A stretch of DNA of 64,000 nucleotides. Source: Rhizodiscina lignyota. Taxonomy: Eukaryota > Ascomycota > Dothideomycetes > Aulographales > Rhizodiscinaceae. The notes beneath the pieces are model-generated. The model saw only the letters and a list, made by a program, of their open reading frames with translations, did no database searches and was not told the DNA's origin. The first letter of the stretch is position 1. Every line of letters begins with the position of its first letter. Below, in pieces: positions 47,518-58,710 of this stretch. Both the position numbers and the translations under genes were made by a program. The stretch spans positions 2,170,001 to 2,234,000 of the forward strand of contig ML978121.1 in assembly GCA_010015805.1 (NCBI GenBank), written 5' to 3'.

Positions 47518-48870
47518 ATGGCCCAGCTCCCGAAACTGTCGGTGGCCATCATTGGCGCTGGTGTTGCGGGTCTTGCAGCTGCAGCAGGGTTGAACGGTCA
47601 CCCAGACATTGAATATCAGATATACGAACGCGCGACGCGACTTGAGGAGATTGGCGCAAGTATTGCTCTTGGCCCGAACGGACTGAGGACGTTGGAAAGA
47701 CTCGGCGTGGACAATGCGCTCGATGACTCAATCGCGTTTCGCAACAAATCGGGCTTCCCCATGATATACAGGTGATTTTAAAAGACTTCGGCTAGGGTTA
47801 TTTGACTGATAACACGTAGACACTGGAAAACGAATGAGATCACATCTGTAGACTCTCATCATTGCGATGTTGAGCCCAGACACAGCACCGCTCGATTTTA
47901 CCGGGCCGATCTCCAAAAAGCCCTCCTTGCGCACGTCCCCAGCTCAAGAATTCATCTGAAGAAAGCCTTCGCGTCAGCCGTGTACAACAGCGCTACCGAC
48001 AATTTGACAATATCGTTCGAAGATGGCTCAACAGTGACCGCAGACATTCTCCTGGGAGCGGACGGCATCCGATCTGCTGTTCGCCGCTATTTCGTTCCCC
48101 ACTCCGAGCCAAAGTGGACAGGGTGGGTCGCGTTTCGGTCAGTTTTTGATGTAAAGCTTCTGGAAGGGCTAGAAGATGCTGTGCTCAACGAAGCAAACCA
48201 TTGGTGGGGCCCTGATCGAACATTGTTCGCTTCAAGACTCGGGAACGGCCTATTCACAATCGTGGGCGGTCATTACAGCGATCCAGACGCGCCTGATGCA
48301 CCTTACAAGGACGCGACGTGGAACTCAGATGGAGACGTGAACGTTCTGCGCGATTACTATAAAGACTGGCATCCGGTTATCCGCAGAATGGTCAACGCGA
48401 GTCCCTACACGCGACAATACCCAAACACAGCAGCTCCCGCTCTCGACCGCTGGACGTATGGTCATGGTCGGATAACACTGGCAGGCGATGCTGCACATGC
48501 TCATGGAGGCGCGTTGGCTGCTGGCGGCTCTCTCGCCATTGACGATGCGTACGCATTTGTTGCAGCACTATGGCATGTCTTCCCTCCTGGCACTGGGAGC
48601 CACTCGTCGTCTGATGTCCTACGAGCCTTATTATTGTACGAGAGAACTCGGAAGCCACACACAGACCGTGTGATATCGACTGTCCATGAAGGGAATAAAG
48701 CAATTATCGCTCGACTAAGGCAGAAGAGCACCGAAACCGAGGATCAACTGAGGGCAAGGATAAAGAGCCGATCGGATCCATATTGGATTCATGAGCACGA
48801 CGTCGTGGCATCGCTTACCAAGGCTATAGCGCAAGAGCTGAAGGAGAACTCACCGGCGTCGAAAATATAG
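47518..48870 (+). CDS. Group A FAD monooxygenase, salicylate-hydroxylase-like
   Basis: Two exons: 47518-47771 and 47820-48870 (48 nt intron), 434 residues. All three class motifs are visible: AIIGAGVAGLAAA near the start (FAD ADP moiety), LLGADGIRSAVR (the DG motif, FAD and NAD(P)H) and ITLAGDAAHA (GD motif, FAD ribityl). The family-typical blocks ASIALGPNG, WVAFRSV and AAGGSLAIDDA are also there. Single-component enzymes of this kind hydroxylate, often with decarboxylation, aromatic or pyridine carboxylic acids using NAD(P)H and O2. Substrate candidates include salicylate and 6-hydroxynicotinate; the nearby ACS transporter is consistent with either. No signal peptide; cytosolic. Intact. Confidence 0.88.
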
Positions 48871-51086
48871 CGTGCTGGAATCATTCCACAGACAGCTCCA
48901 GCCACATTTTGACTCCTTCCTTAGAATATATTTACATATATAGATTTCGGTGTCCAGCATCTCAGCATCTTGTCTGAAAGCGCATAGCCCAGCATGTGTA
49001 TGACACGACAGCATTCCATATGACTTTGACCAGGAATGCATATCATCGGATGAATCAGCTTAAATAGATAGAATGTTAATTTCTGCAGCTCTTCTTAAAG
49101 TCTTTGGCTCAGCAGGAAAATACATATACGAGATTAAACCGAGAAATAAACTAAACTTAAAATATTTCGAAGAAAAACATCTAATAAGGCAACATAATTA
49201 ATGGTGAGGATTCTACGATCTTCTTAACAACTTAACGCTCATTTGAGCAAGGTTTGATGCACAGGCGAGACTCTTTCTACGACCAAGTGCCATCCAGGAA
49301 CACAAGCATTGCTGGCCCAGGCCAGCGCGTTGCCCGTGCGCAACGTTAAACCTAAAAGGCTCTAGCGGTAGAAGCCTCTGATGAAATGAGATAGGGAAAA
49401 TGGCACTTGGCACGAAAGACGGCCGACAACGTTCGTCGTCTCCTGCGTACCCAATAGTACCCATATCGACGCTCACACAACTCTAATACGGCCAAAGTGC
49501 ACTGATTCCAATGCCGTTACACCGCAAATTTCGTTGACTTCATTTTGAAGGTCATCTCGGTTGATGTGCGAACAAGATAACTGAGCACACTGACCGCCTT
49601 TCCCATCACCGTCTAACGTATGCCGACTCTCTTCGGATCTAGACCATCGTCTCTTCAACCGGTTCCTCTTTCTCTTGCAGCTCATTCATTTAGTCCTACA
49701 AATTGCATCCTCATCTCGCTCGGACCTCTGCAACCTCTGCATTGCCCATTCCCGCGATGCGTATGACGAAGGATCTACTGCTTTTGTTCGAAGGGGTCGA
49801 TTACCAGGTACTGAGGCACATGGTAGGCTCTGTATTCCGCTCGGGTCAATGCTTCCTAGTTAACTGGATAGCTATAAAGGTTAGCTACAGCTTTTATGAT
49901 ACCAGACAGCTGAAGGACATAGCTGAAATGAATAGCCTCTACATTAAACAGCGTATAAGTTTTATAATGGTGAGTTAATATTACATACACTCTAAGGAGT
50001 ATAGAACTGAGCACTAAGATATAGTTTCAAGGTCTGAAAGCCGCTCGCACTTACATATAACATCTTCACTTCCAGCCTGATGAGGTGCAACGAACAATCT
50101 CTCCATGTGTCGTTTCTGAAAAATCGAGTATCCATTCCCACGCCGCTCGTAGCCCTTTGATGGTCTTGTTCGGATGATGGGAACCATCCGCGGCTAAGTA
50201 TGTTGGTGATACGAACGACGTTTTGGCCGAGCTTCTCAACTGGAATACGAGGGAGATGTTTCGAAAGGAGAGGTAATAATATGAGATCCCTGTCCGCAAG
50301 AACGTAAAATGCTCGCCCGAGCTTTTCTCTAGCAATAGCCTTGCCCTGAAATTGACATCCTCGGCGCGACCCGTCCGAAAACTGGGAAAGTTGGAGGGTC
50401 GTGTTTCTGAGAAGGGGCCGCAACCTATTGCATTAAGTAAGAGTAATCTTCATTTATCTGCTCCGGTAAGCAAGATTCCTTAGTATTTCATTTTCAACCC
50501 GAATTTTCAATCTTGACAAGCAATTTCTATTCGTGCGTTGAAGAGCTGCGCCGACGAAGTAGGACGTAGAGGGGGATAGCGTAGGTAGCTGAACGCGTGG
50601 TAATCGGATCAACTGCAAAGGTTCTGTTCTTGGGCAAATAAGAGCTGCTCATGGCGCCGATGGAGATATTGTCATGCCATTTGGTAGCTTGGCAGTGTTC
50701 TCAGCGGGCAACTGCTCAGCGTTCATTGGGAGGTCAGTCGACCAAAGAGGAATGGCCCGTGGTAGGTCTTGGCAAACTTCCCATGGAGTAAACCTCACGC
50801 ACGACGCGAAATCTGTCTTCCTCACCACCACCACACACTCTCCACGACTGTGTCCTGCTTCGTCTGCGCCAGTGGTCTCTTTTGTTCGCGCTTCGGTCTT
50901 GTAGCCTCTGCAGAGGCTGCAAGGCTCTCAATCTTCGTAACCTCTGCCTCCTTCGGGAGAGGCAGTTGGTTTTGTGTTTTTTGAAAAATCCTGTCCTCGA
51001 GTCAGGTGGGCGCACTCGAAAAGAGTGCGTTTCGCGGAGAATCCCATAGGGATCCTTCGTGTCTTCTTTTTTTTTTTTTTTGAAAA
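48871..51086. other. 2.2 kb region without a confident gene
   Basis: AT-rich between 48.9 and 50.0 kb. A minus-strand frame of 143 codons at 49992-50423 (AIAREKLGRAFYVLADRDLI, RIPVEKLGQNVVRI) reads like real protein but has no recognised family and a non-ATG beginning; it may be a gene remnant. The last 180 bp form the structured helicase leader, listed separately. Confidence 0.35.
50903..51081 (+). promoter_or_regulatory. Inverted-repeat-rich leader of the helicase gene
   Basis: In order: a 16-bp perfect palindrome AGCCTCTGCAGAGGCT (50903-50918); a 7-bp hairpin CTGCCTC/GAGGCAG with a TTCG-containing loop (50944-50965); a 7-bp hairpin CGCACTC-GAAAA-GAGTGCG (51011-51029); a 5-bp hairpin ATCCC-ATA-GGGAT (51041-51053); and a run of 15 T (51067-51081). 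The string TTTTTTGAAAAAT occurs at 50977 and again over the start codon. Likely 5' UTR or promoter. Confidence 0.5.
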
Positions 51087-54000
51087 ATGTCTCATACACA
51101 TTCTTCTTCTGGCCCGAAGAGCCAAAATGGGAACGCCTTCGGCGCCCTCTCCGAGGAGGAAGTCAGCACATCGCTGAACAAGATTGATATCAGCTCCACC
51201 GCGCCTGACCCCGACGACGACGCCATAATGGAAGAGGGTGAGATCCTCGACGAGCCCTCCGTCGATAACGACGACTACTCCTCCTCCTCCTCCGGCTTCG
51301 ACTTCGACTACGACGATGACGACCTTGGGGAAGTCCCATACAACTTCAACTTCGACGTTGAAAGCACTGAGTCTTTCGTCGGCTCCTTCCCGATTGCGGC
51401 CCTCGAGCCAAAGTACTGGGCAGCATTTGAGAAGGCTGGTTCGGCATATGTCACGGATGAAGCCATAGACGAGCGCGAGTTTAAGTTCAGCGCCGTACAC
51501 GGTAGAAAGAACAACTCAAAGCACGAGACGTGGGACAAGCCGACCTTCGAAATGAACACTTCCCAGGGCGACAAGAAGAAGAAGAAGAAGAAGAAGACCA
51601 AGAAGCTCACACGGCTCGATTCTAAGCGCGCCTGTAAGATCCATATTGACAGTGCTCCAGACCAGCTATTCGGCACAACATTCCACAACGCACTTAGGTC
51701 GGGCACGAAACCCAGTTCTACCGTAAAGACAGGCGATAAGCGCTCCGTTGATGCCGAAGACCAAGATGAGTCGAGCAAGAGCCAAAAAACTGCCGCTGGA
51801 ACTTTGAGGGGCCCCCAAGGCGACAACAATTCTCCCCCGGTAATTCCCATCAGGGTGACTTATGGCACCCAGTCACAATTCCCGTCTGTGTCTTTGACAT
51901 TTGGGCTGGAAGATGGCCGGGAGGTTACTTGGATCACCTTTGCGCACTCATTTAATCGGTGCGAGAACAAGCGTGTTGATCTCGACATGTACCACAACGC
52001 ATCGCTTCGTGACAGGGAGTCTATGGAGGAGCTTTTCGAGGAGTTCATGCCGGGGTTACTTGACCAAGAGAAGGATCTCAGGGGCTGTTGGGATAAGCAC
52101 GGTCTTGCGATGACCAGGCTAACGATGAGCGATAGCACCCCTGAGCAACTCCAGACTCGGAGCAAGAAACCACACTGGATCGGCCTCAGCCAGTCTGAAC
52201 TCGAGGAGATCCTCAGCAACGCGAATACGGACGCTCGTAGTCTTGTCGTTCTCCTAGACCTAGCTACGAGCATTTCCATCTTCACATTCGTGCCTCCGTA
52301 TCAGATGACGAAGGGGCCACAGAAGGGCAACTGGGTGGTTCATCAGAAATACACCGAGTTCAAGCAATACTTCATGGCTGCTGCGGAATTGACAAGCCGA
52401 TTTGGCCTATGCTGGTACTACCGCATTGAAGGAGTCAAAGCGCATACTGCAAGGGGTGGAGAGGCCGCATTTTCAATGGACGATGCACTTGCCCATCCTC
52501 TATATCGGTACAGGGATGTGCTTCCTCCTCGCTGGCTCGCCTACCAGTTCAACGTCTATTCGGGCAATTCAGGGCAGGATACTTTTATCCTGCCCACTGA
52601 CTGGGCTGCTTTCGACCTTCCTCCGGTGTTCCCAAACGCAGAGACTGCTGCATTCTTCTACATACTCTCGATTGAGCGCGATAGAGATTACGAGAGACTC
52701 CGCCTTGAATACCTTAGTCAGGCCGCGGCAGAACAGCCAACGAATGCGATATTCTTGCAGCACCCCGAACTTCCCCACTTGTGGGAAATTCGCATCGACT
52801 TTGTCGGCGAGCCCACCACTGGAACGGAGGTCAAGCACACAGACCGACCAATTCGACCCGACAACAACGCCAGAGTCAGAGTGACATGGACTTCTCGCAG
52901 CACAGGCAAAACCACCCGCAACAGCTTCACGGGAACTGTAATGGACACCAACATTGGCGGCGACGGCGACGTCGTGGTAGCTGCATATGGATATCATCCA
53001 AACTTCAAACCCCTGGAAACCGATGGCAGCCCCAGGGTCCTGCCTGTTGAGGTGGTCTGGACCAACGATCCCACTTCCAGCAATCGCCTTGTCAACGCTA
53101 TTGGTAATATACTCAAGGGTCAAAAGCGAATTGAAGGCATCGATATCCCAAACCTCGTGCTCTTCAACGAGCCTACTGCACCCAACCAGAAAAATGTGGG
53201 ATATACGATGCCCAATATCAGGAAGATCAAGTTCCGATCGGCTGTCAAGAAATGGAAACTCAATCCCCTGCAACAAACCGCTGCCGAGTTCCCGGTCGCA
53301 TACAGTAACCACCAGAACCTGACAACCATCTGGGGGCCACCTGGCACTGGCAAGACGAACACGGCTGCAGCGATCGTAGCTGGCAATATTACAATAGGCC
53401 AGAAGACCATTGTCTGCGCTCCAAGCAATGCCGTTGTTGATGAGGCCTGCCGCAAGCTCATCGTCTATGCAGACTCACAATCCTCGTCCTCGACTGACAA
53501 GATCGACAAGAGTAGGATTCTACGCTTCAAGGGTGCAGCGGTAAAGGATTCTAGTCACCTTAAACTGAGTGATGCTGAGAAAGCCCTTAAAGACATGGAT
53601 GTTGAGTTGCTTCTCGAGGCTTATAATGCTCACTGGGATCTGGTGGAGAAGCAAATGGGAATTCGAGAGCCCCACAAAGACTTGGCTTTCAACGTCCAGA
53701 GGGATAGATGGATCAGCATGATAAATGCTGAACCCGAGTCGAAGAACAATGATCATCGCAAGGTCCAGCAGGACGTCAAGCTGCTCGGCAAGCTAAAGCA
53801 GCAGAGAGACGACCAGGACCGGTTCAAGAAGCTCTCGAAAGACGAAAAGGGCGCTCTAAAGGGTGAAATTGCCAAATACAACGAGCTGGTCAACAAACAC
53901 TTTCTCAACGAACACGTTGATGTCGTCTACGTTACCTGCAGCTCGTCGGCGCATCAGGTTCTCGAGAACTTCAAGGTAGCTCACCTCATCGTCGAAGATG

Positions 54001-55136
54001 CAGGTCTCGGCAACGTCGGCGACATTGCCACACCGCTAGCGGCTCACAAGGAGAATATCAAGTCAGTGTCGATGAGCGGTGACAACTTACAGAATAAACC
54101 GCTCTTCAACTCTAGGGGCCATAACGAGGCGGGCAATGTGTTAACGACATCCTTCTTTGAGAAGATAGTCAATGACCCGTTCCACAGGTTCCCCGTGCAC
54201 AGACTCCAGGAACAATACAGGATGCATCCTGAAATCTCTGAGTTCGTGAATAAGGCTGTGTACGCTGGACAGCTAAAGGACACTGATACGGTGATGCGGC
54301 CACATCCGATCGACGAGACCTTCAGAACGGCAAACGGCGTCTTTGCACCACGCTTCACCAAGACCTGCAGTTTCGCTGTCGACACATCTGGCGACAATGT
54401 CAAAGCAGAGAAGTACAAGGATAGCACGTCATGGTGTAATGAGATCGAGGCGGACCGCGTCGTCCAGTACGCACAGTTTCTTCTGCAAGCGCTACCACCC
54501 CCAGGCAGTCGGCAAATCACACCGGAAGATATTGGCATAATTACACCATATACTGGGCAGGCGTATATGATCCAGAAGATGCTCAGCGAGCGGCAGGTTC
54601 CCGTGTGCGTCTACATCGCGGATCCGCATCAGCCTGGCAGTCTCGTCAAGTCTGTGGCAGAGGATCCCACACTTCCTGGCAAAGTTGTAGACCAAACGCG
54701 AGACGTGAACCTGGGCGATATACAGTCCCTTACTACGACCAGGGTCCAGGGTAGCGAATTCACTATCGCCCTTATAAGCCTCGTCATGAAGCAATCAGGG
54801 CCGATAGCCTACCGAAACAACTTCCACCTAGGCTGGATTATGCAATCGAACCAACTATGTGTCGAGTTTAGCCGCGCAAAGAGGGCACAGGTTGTCTTTG
54901 GTGATTTCCGGCATTGGGTGTACGCGACGCTGAATGAAGGTTCTGCCCCAAACAAGCAAATCACGCGCTATCGCAAGCATCGAGTCTTCAAGCAGATGAT
55001 CGCCCACTACTGGACGAAGCACTTAATTGTCTCGAGCGACGAGTGGGACAAGAGCTGGACCGGTCAGCCGGCGGTTACCTTTGAGTCTATCATTGATACA
55101 ATGCCACCGATGACCAAACGGAAGGGGAGGCGATAA
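51087..55136 (+). CDS. UPF1/NFX1-type SF1 RNA/DNA helicase-like protein
   Basis: A single exon of 1349 residues, ATG at 51087. N-terminus: acidic disordered region and a Lys-only run (about residues 163-170). The helicase core starts near residue 735: motif I GPPGTGKTNTAA, Ia CAPSNAVVDEACRKL, III SGDNLQNKPL, IV LQEQYRMHPEIS, V VQGSEFTIALISLV, VI FSRAKRAQVVFGD. Motif II reads LIVEDAGLG where SF1B relatives have VDEAxQ. A long helical insertion separates Ia and II, as in UPF1-like enzymes. A C-terminal basic end MTKRKGRR closes the frame; a further basic stretch lies beyond in another frame. Family members unwind RNA or DNA in decay or silencing pathways; this one's role is unknown. Absence of introns over 4 kb is unlike its neighbours. 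Confidence 0.82.
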   Translation: MSHTHSSSGPKSQNGNAFGALSEEEVSTSLNKIDISSTAPDPDDDAIMEEGEILDEPSVDNDDYSSSSSGFDFDYDDDDLGEVPYNFNFDVESTESFVGSFPIAALEPKYWAAFEKAGSAYVTDEAIDEREFKFSAVHGRKNNSKHETWDKPTFEMNTSQGDKKKKKKKKTKKLTRLDSKRACKIHIDSAPDQLFGTTFHNALRSGTKPSSTVKTGDKRSVDAEDQDESSKSQKTAAGTLRGPQGDNNSPPVIPIRVTYGTQSQFPSVSLTFGLEDGREVTWITFAHSFNRCENKRVDLDMYHNASLRDRESMEELFEEFMPGLLDQEKDLRGCWDKHGLAMTRLTMSDSTPEQLQTRSKKPHWIGLSQSELEEILSNANTDARSLVVLLDLATSISIFTFVPPYQMTKGPQKGNWVVHQKYTEFKQYFMAAAELTSRFGLCWYYRIEGVKAHTARGGEAAFSMDDALAHPLYRYRDVLPPRWLAYQFNVYSGNSGQDTFILPTDWAAFDLPPVFPNAETAAFFYILSIERDRDYERLRLEYLSQAAAEQPTNAIFLQHPELPHLWEIRIDFVGEPTTGTEVKHTDRPIRPDNNARVRVTWTSRSTGKTTRNSFTGTVMDTNIGGDGDVVVAAYGYHPNFKPLETDGSPRVLPVEVVWTNDPTSSNRLVNAIGNILKGQKRIEGIDIPNLVLFNEPTAPNQKNVGYTMPNIRKIKFRSAVKKWKLNPLQQTAAEFPVAYSNHQNLTTIWGPPGTGKTNTAAAIVAGNITIGQKTIVCAPSNAVVDEACRKLIVYADSQSSSSTDKIDKSRILRFKGAAVKDSSHLKLSDAEKALKDMDVELLLEAYNAHWDLVEKQMGIREPHKDLAFNVQRDRWISMINAEPESKNNDHRKVQQDVKLLGKLKQQRDDQDRFKKLSKDEKGALKGEIAKYNELVNKHFLNEHVDVVYVTCSSSAHQVLENFKVAHLIVEDAGLGNVGDIATPLAAHKENIKSVSMSGDNLQNKPLFNSRGHNEAGNVLTTSFFEKIVNDPFHRFPVHRLQEQYRMHPEISEFVNKAVYAGQLKDTDTVMRPHPIDETFRTANGVFAPRFTKTCSFAVDTSGDNVKAEKYKDSTSWCNEIEADRVVQYAQFLLQALPPPGSRQITPEDIGIITPYTGQAYMIQKMLSERQVPVCVYIADPHQPGSLVKSVAEDPTLPGKVVDQTRDVNLGDIQSLTTTRVQGSEFTIALISLVMKQSGPIAYRNNFHLGWIMQSNQLCVEFSRAKRAQVVFGDFRHWVYATLNEGSAPNKQITRYRKHRVFKQMIAHYWTKHLIVSSDEWDKSWTGQPAVTFESIIDTMPPMTKRKGRR

Positions 55137-55188
55137 GCAATCGCCAGGAGGTTGTCAAGGAGAAGCCTACGTCACAGAGGCAGCAGAA

Positions 55189-55216
55189 GGAGGCCAGGAA
55201 GGCCAGGAAGGCCAGG
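55189..55216 (+). repeat. Three-unit GGCCAGGAA minisatellite
   Basis: A 9-nt unit (GGCCAGGAA) repeated three times just after the helicase stop. In the alternative frame it encodes (A-R-K)3 within a long Arg/Lys tract. Confidence 0.6.
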
Positions 55217-56659
55217 AAGAGGCTGCAGAAAAGGAGAAGAAGAGCCCGGGGCCGGAGCCGAGGTACGAGGGGCCACAGAAGTAAACTCTTGCGAATTGGC
55301 GACAGAGCATTGCGTTTCGGAGGGTGTCCGCGTGAATAACCCTGTCCGCTTTTCAGCGAGTATATGGGGTCTTCGCCGGCAGCGGGTCAACATCAAGGGA
55401 AGCGAAGACGCGTGGGTAGCTGCCTGTTCGAAAATTTGTTTTCGAGCATATTGGTCTTGAGGGGGCCATACAACTTCCTCTCTGCGAGCCATTTGTCGAG
55501 CGGTTGCCATCAAATATTCTATTGTAGATGGCCTGGACTGTTCTCGCGCCTAAATATTCCAAACGTATTGTCGACTCTACCTGGATGCCGAGCTCAAGAA
55601 CAGCCACAGCATAGCGCAGGCCAGTTTCATATCGGAGGCTACCAAACCAATCATGGGCGGAGTTGATGGTGTAAAGGCTCAAACGAGTTCATTGATGCCT
55701 ATGCGGCAGTAACTGAGATATCCCGACTCGGGAATGACAGTGGCCTGCGTACTGGATTATCGTCGCCATTGAGTCGGATTAGAGATCTATCCCCTTCTAC
55801 CAACTGCTGCCAAGGTACGCAGCCTCCCATCTTAAGTAAATGACAGTGTCACTAACTTGACTTCAGCGCACATGGAAGGCAGAACACCTCAATGTTACCA
55901 AAATTACTGATCCGCTCGTGATAAGCGACAGTATCGTTGCATCATGACGAATGGAATCTCATCACCCAAAAAAAGACAAACTCGACAGGCAATCTGCGAG
56001 CATCACACATCTCGCTACCGTACAACGTCGCTTTCGAATTTTCAATACTGGACACGAAGTAGGACCATCAGCTGAGATCGGCGGCAACAAACTTTCCTCT
56101 CAAGATGGAACCCAAGAGATATAACAACAACAGCGACAACTCTGGCGGAAAAAGCACAAAATGGCAACTGCCTCAAAAGTCAATTCGAATTATGGACGAT
56201 AGAGTCAAAGCCCAACGCCGAAGGAGTCGATAGCGGTCCTCAGACACGAGACTGCTTCTCATTGTGAAGTATGCAAAGGTAAGGCTATCACTGGGTCATG
56301 CTTCAAGTTGATGTACGCAATATACTCACTCTACTTCATAGATTCTGGTTGTGACTGTATTCTGAAAACGGCACATCAGCTTTGAGTGCACCACTGGCCT
56401 GTTCTCCACAATGCACGATCTATGCGAATCTCTAGAAAGTCACCATCTAGCCACCTATGCCTTTGAATTCTATGTCTACGGCTACGAACGATATGTATAT
56501 AATACTTTCAGCAGCGACACCCAGATCCGGACAACGGGCGACTGAAATCAACCCTCATTGCACCGAAATGGCAGGCAACCTCACGGGCTACACTATCACC
56601 CACATCATTCAGTGACATCGACGTTGTCTTCCCACAAGAAACCAGATATCATTAGTCAG

Positions 56660-57060
56660 GGTCAAATCTGAGGAGCAGGAGAACTTTTGGAGAAAGGACA
56701 GGAAACGAAAAATAAGGAAAAGGAGAGCGAGAAGAGCAACATGGAATTGTCAACAAATGAAAACAAAGGGAATGGGGTGCAAAATGAAGATGTTGAGGGG
56801 AGGATACAAAAGGGAAGCACGGAAATCGATACTATGGATGAGGAGAAATGGATCAACTCGATGGTGGAAAGGCAGGATGTTGTCGTTGAGGCATTTGGGT
56901 GCAACCTCCTGCAGCGGAGCAAGACAGATGGGAAACGAAGAACAGGAAATGGAAACACCAAGAAGGAAAAAGCAAAAAGGACAAGCAAAAAGACAAAGGC
57001 GGGAAGGCAGAAATTAGCACAAAGTGAGGAAAATGAAAATTGCAGACCAAAAAAATAAGG
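56660..57060 (+). repeat. Purine-rich low-complexity block
   Basis: About 400 nt dominated by A and G on the plus strand. It yields open frames on both strands by composition alone. No unit-length periodicity seen. Confidence 0.5.
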
Positions 57061-58710
57061 TCGGTCGGTCGAAGGGCACAAAGACAACAGATGGAAAACG
57101 GAACCGCCGAATCCCAACAGAAGCACGACAAATTCATGGAAAGGACGCTGAATAGGCTCTACTGGGATGCGAGGTGACTCTGCGAATATTTTTGGAACGA
57201 GCTACAGGAATGAGAAGTTGCAATGGTAGGAAGATGCAATGTTCTCTGTTCAACCTTTGGGCTAACAGTATCTTGCAGCTGCTCCCAAGATTCATCTCGA
57301 CATTCGTACATCATCAATGACGACCACGGTCGACGAGCGCTTGATCGAATTGACGTCCGGCCAGTCGAGGCATTAAAATACTGTCGAGTGCCGATAAACC
57401 ACAACTCGCCGAACAGCAACTCATTATTCAAGTCAACTTCATCAAAGCCTGAGAACTGCCTCAAACTGGCTCGTCCCTGTCGTAAGGTGGCTCAGACGCG
57501 AGACAAAGACACGCATGCAACAATCACAATCGATATCCGAAGAACTTCAGCGAGCCTGCGTTGAAATAACATCGTCAGCTAGCACGGTCTCGAATGTTTC
57601 CGTGCGCGCCTTCGGCGTGAACACATAATTGCCGAATCCAATTTGAAAGTTTCGCTACAGTACAATGGTACGTTTATCTTCCTTTTTACAGTTTGACGGA
57701 TCATATGCTGATGCAAAATACCATGGCAGACTCCTCCAATTGTGTTGTTCCATCGTTCTCTCCTTTTTCGAATCGGATAAGCCGACTGTCGCAGAACAAT
57801 AACGACAGTTGGCTCACACTCCTGCGACAGCTCCACCATTTAGTTGGACGCAGTATAATATATTGCGAGCATTCGACGGGTAGGCGAAACGTTTGAGAGT
57901 CATGCGATCCTCTCGCACAATCATCTACGACTCCGCCTACACATCCGCAAACACGACCTCGATCTCCATTCACGATGAGGGGACCGGGATGGGCCATGAA
58001 TGGATCAAAAATGACGAGTGAACATGTTCAGCACCGCATAACTGCACATCGAACGATTCAAATTCGAGCTACGCCCACTTTCTCAAGTGAGGTACGATCA
58101 CGATACTAAGAAGCTTCGGAGAGCACTGCGAGTATAGCATTTACTACTCACGCCCCGATAGCGTACAGTATCATGCGACCATGATCCATCTCCGATAGAC
58201 CCCAGGACAATTCAAGTCACCGAATTGAAGATCTCAGCGGCCTTCCATCGCAAGTGAGGTTGGGATACCGATATGGCGGACAGGACTTTGACGAACAAAA
58301 AAGACCAAAAGGATGATCCCTCCGTACCCCTGTTTTGACTAGAACTTCAATGGGATTGGGGAGGATGACGGAACGTCGACGTTCTGAGGCATGGTTCTCG
58401 GAGGGAGGACAGGGTAGAGCAGGTGATGTCGGTTGCTTGGAGCAGGGCTACTACTTCTGGAGGCAAGCACATTCGATGGGTGAAGCAAGAGGCGGGTACC
58501 ATACGGTCGAAGCGAGTTACGAATTAGAGTGGTGTTAGGACTTTGGCATTAGCTCTTGAGCCTAGAGAGATTTTACATGCATTCAGACTTTCACGGAGAC
58601 AGGCATGAGCCGACTAGACCATTCATCCTTGAAAGCTAAAGAACAAAGTCATTCATGAATACCGAAACTCAGCAATGCCAGTAACAATCCAGTGTTCGTT
58701 GCTATCAATC

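Larger units (their letters stand above)
55137..58710. other. 3.6 kb region without a supported gene
   Basis: Both flanking genes end here (convergent). 55144-55283 is a basic, repeat-like stretch in a frame different from the helicase. 56660-57060 is strongly purine-rich on the plus strand and gives a 123-codon Lys/Glu-rich frame that is best read as low complexity. Short ORFs at 57.2-58.5 kb have no family signal. Confidence 0.4.

Noticed and set aside
56687-57058. 123-codon Lys/Glu-rich plus-strand frame
   Set aside because: It comes from a purine-rich low-complexity block; antisense frames are equally open and no family features appear.
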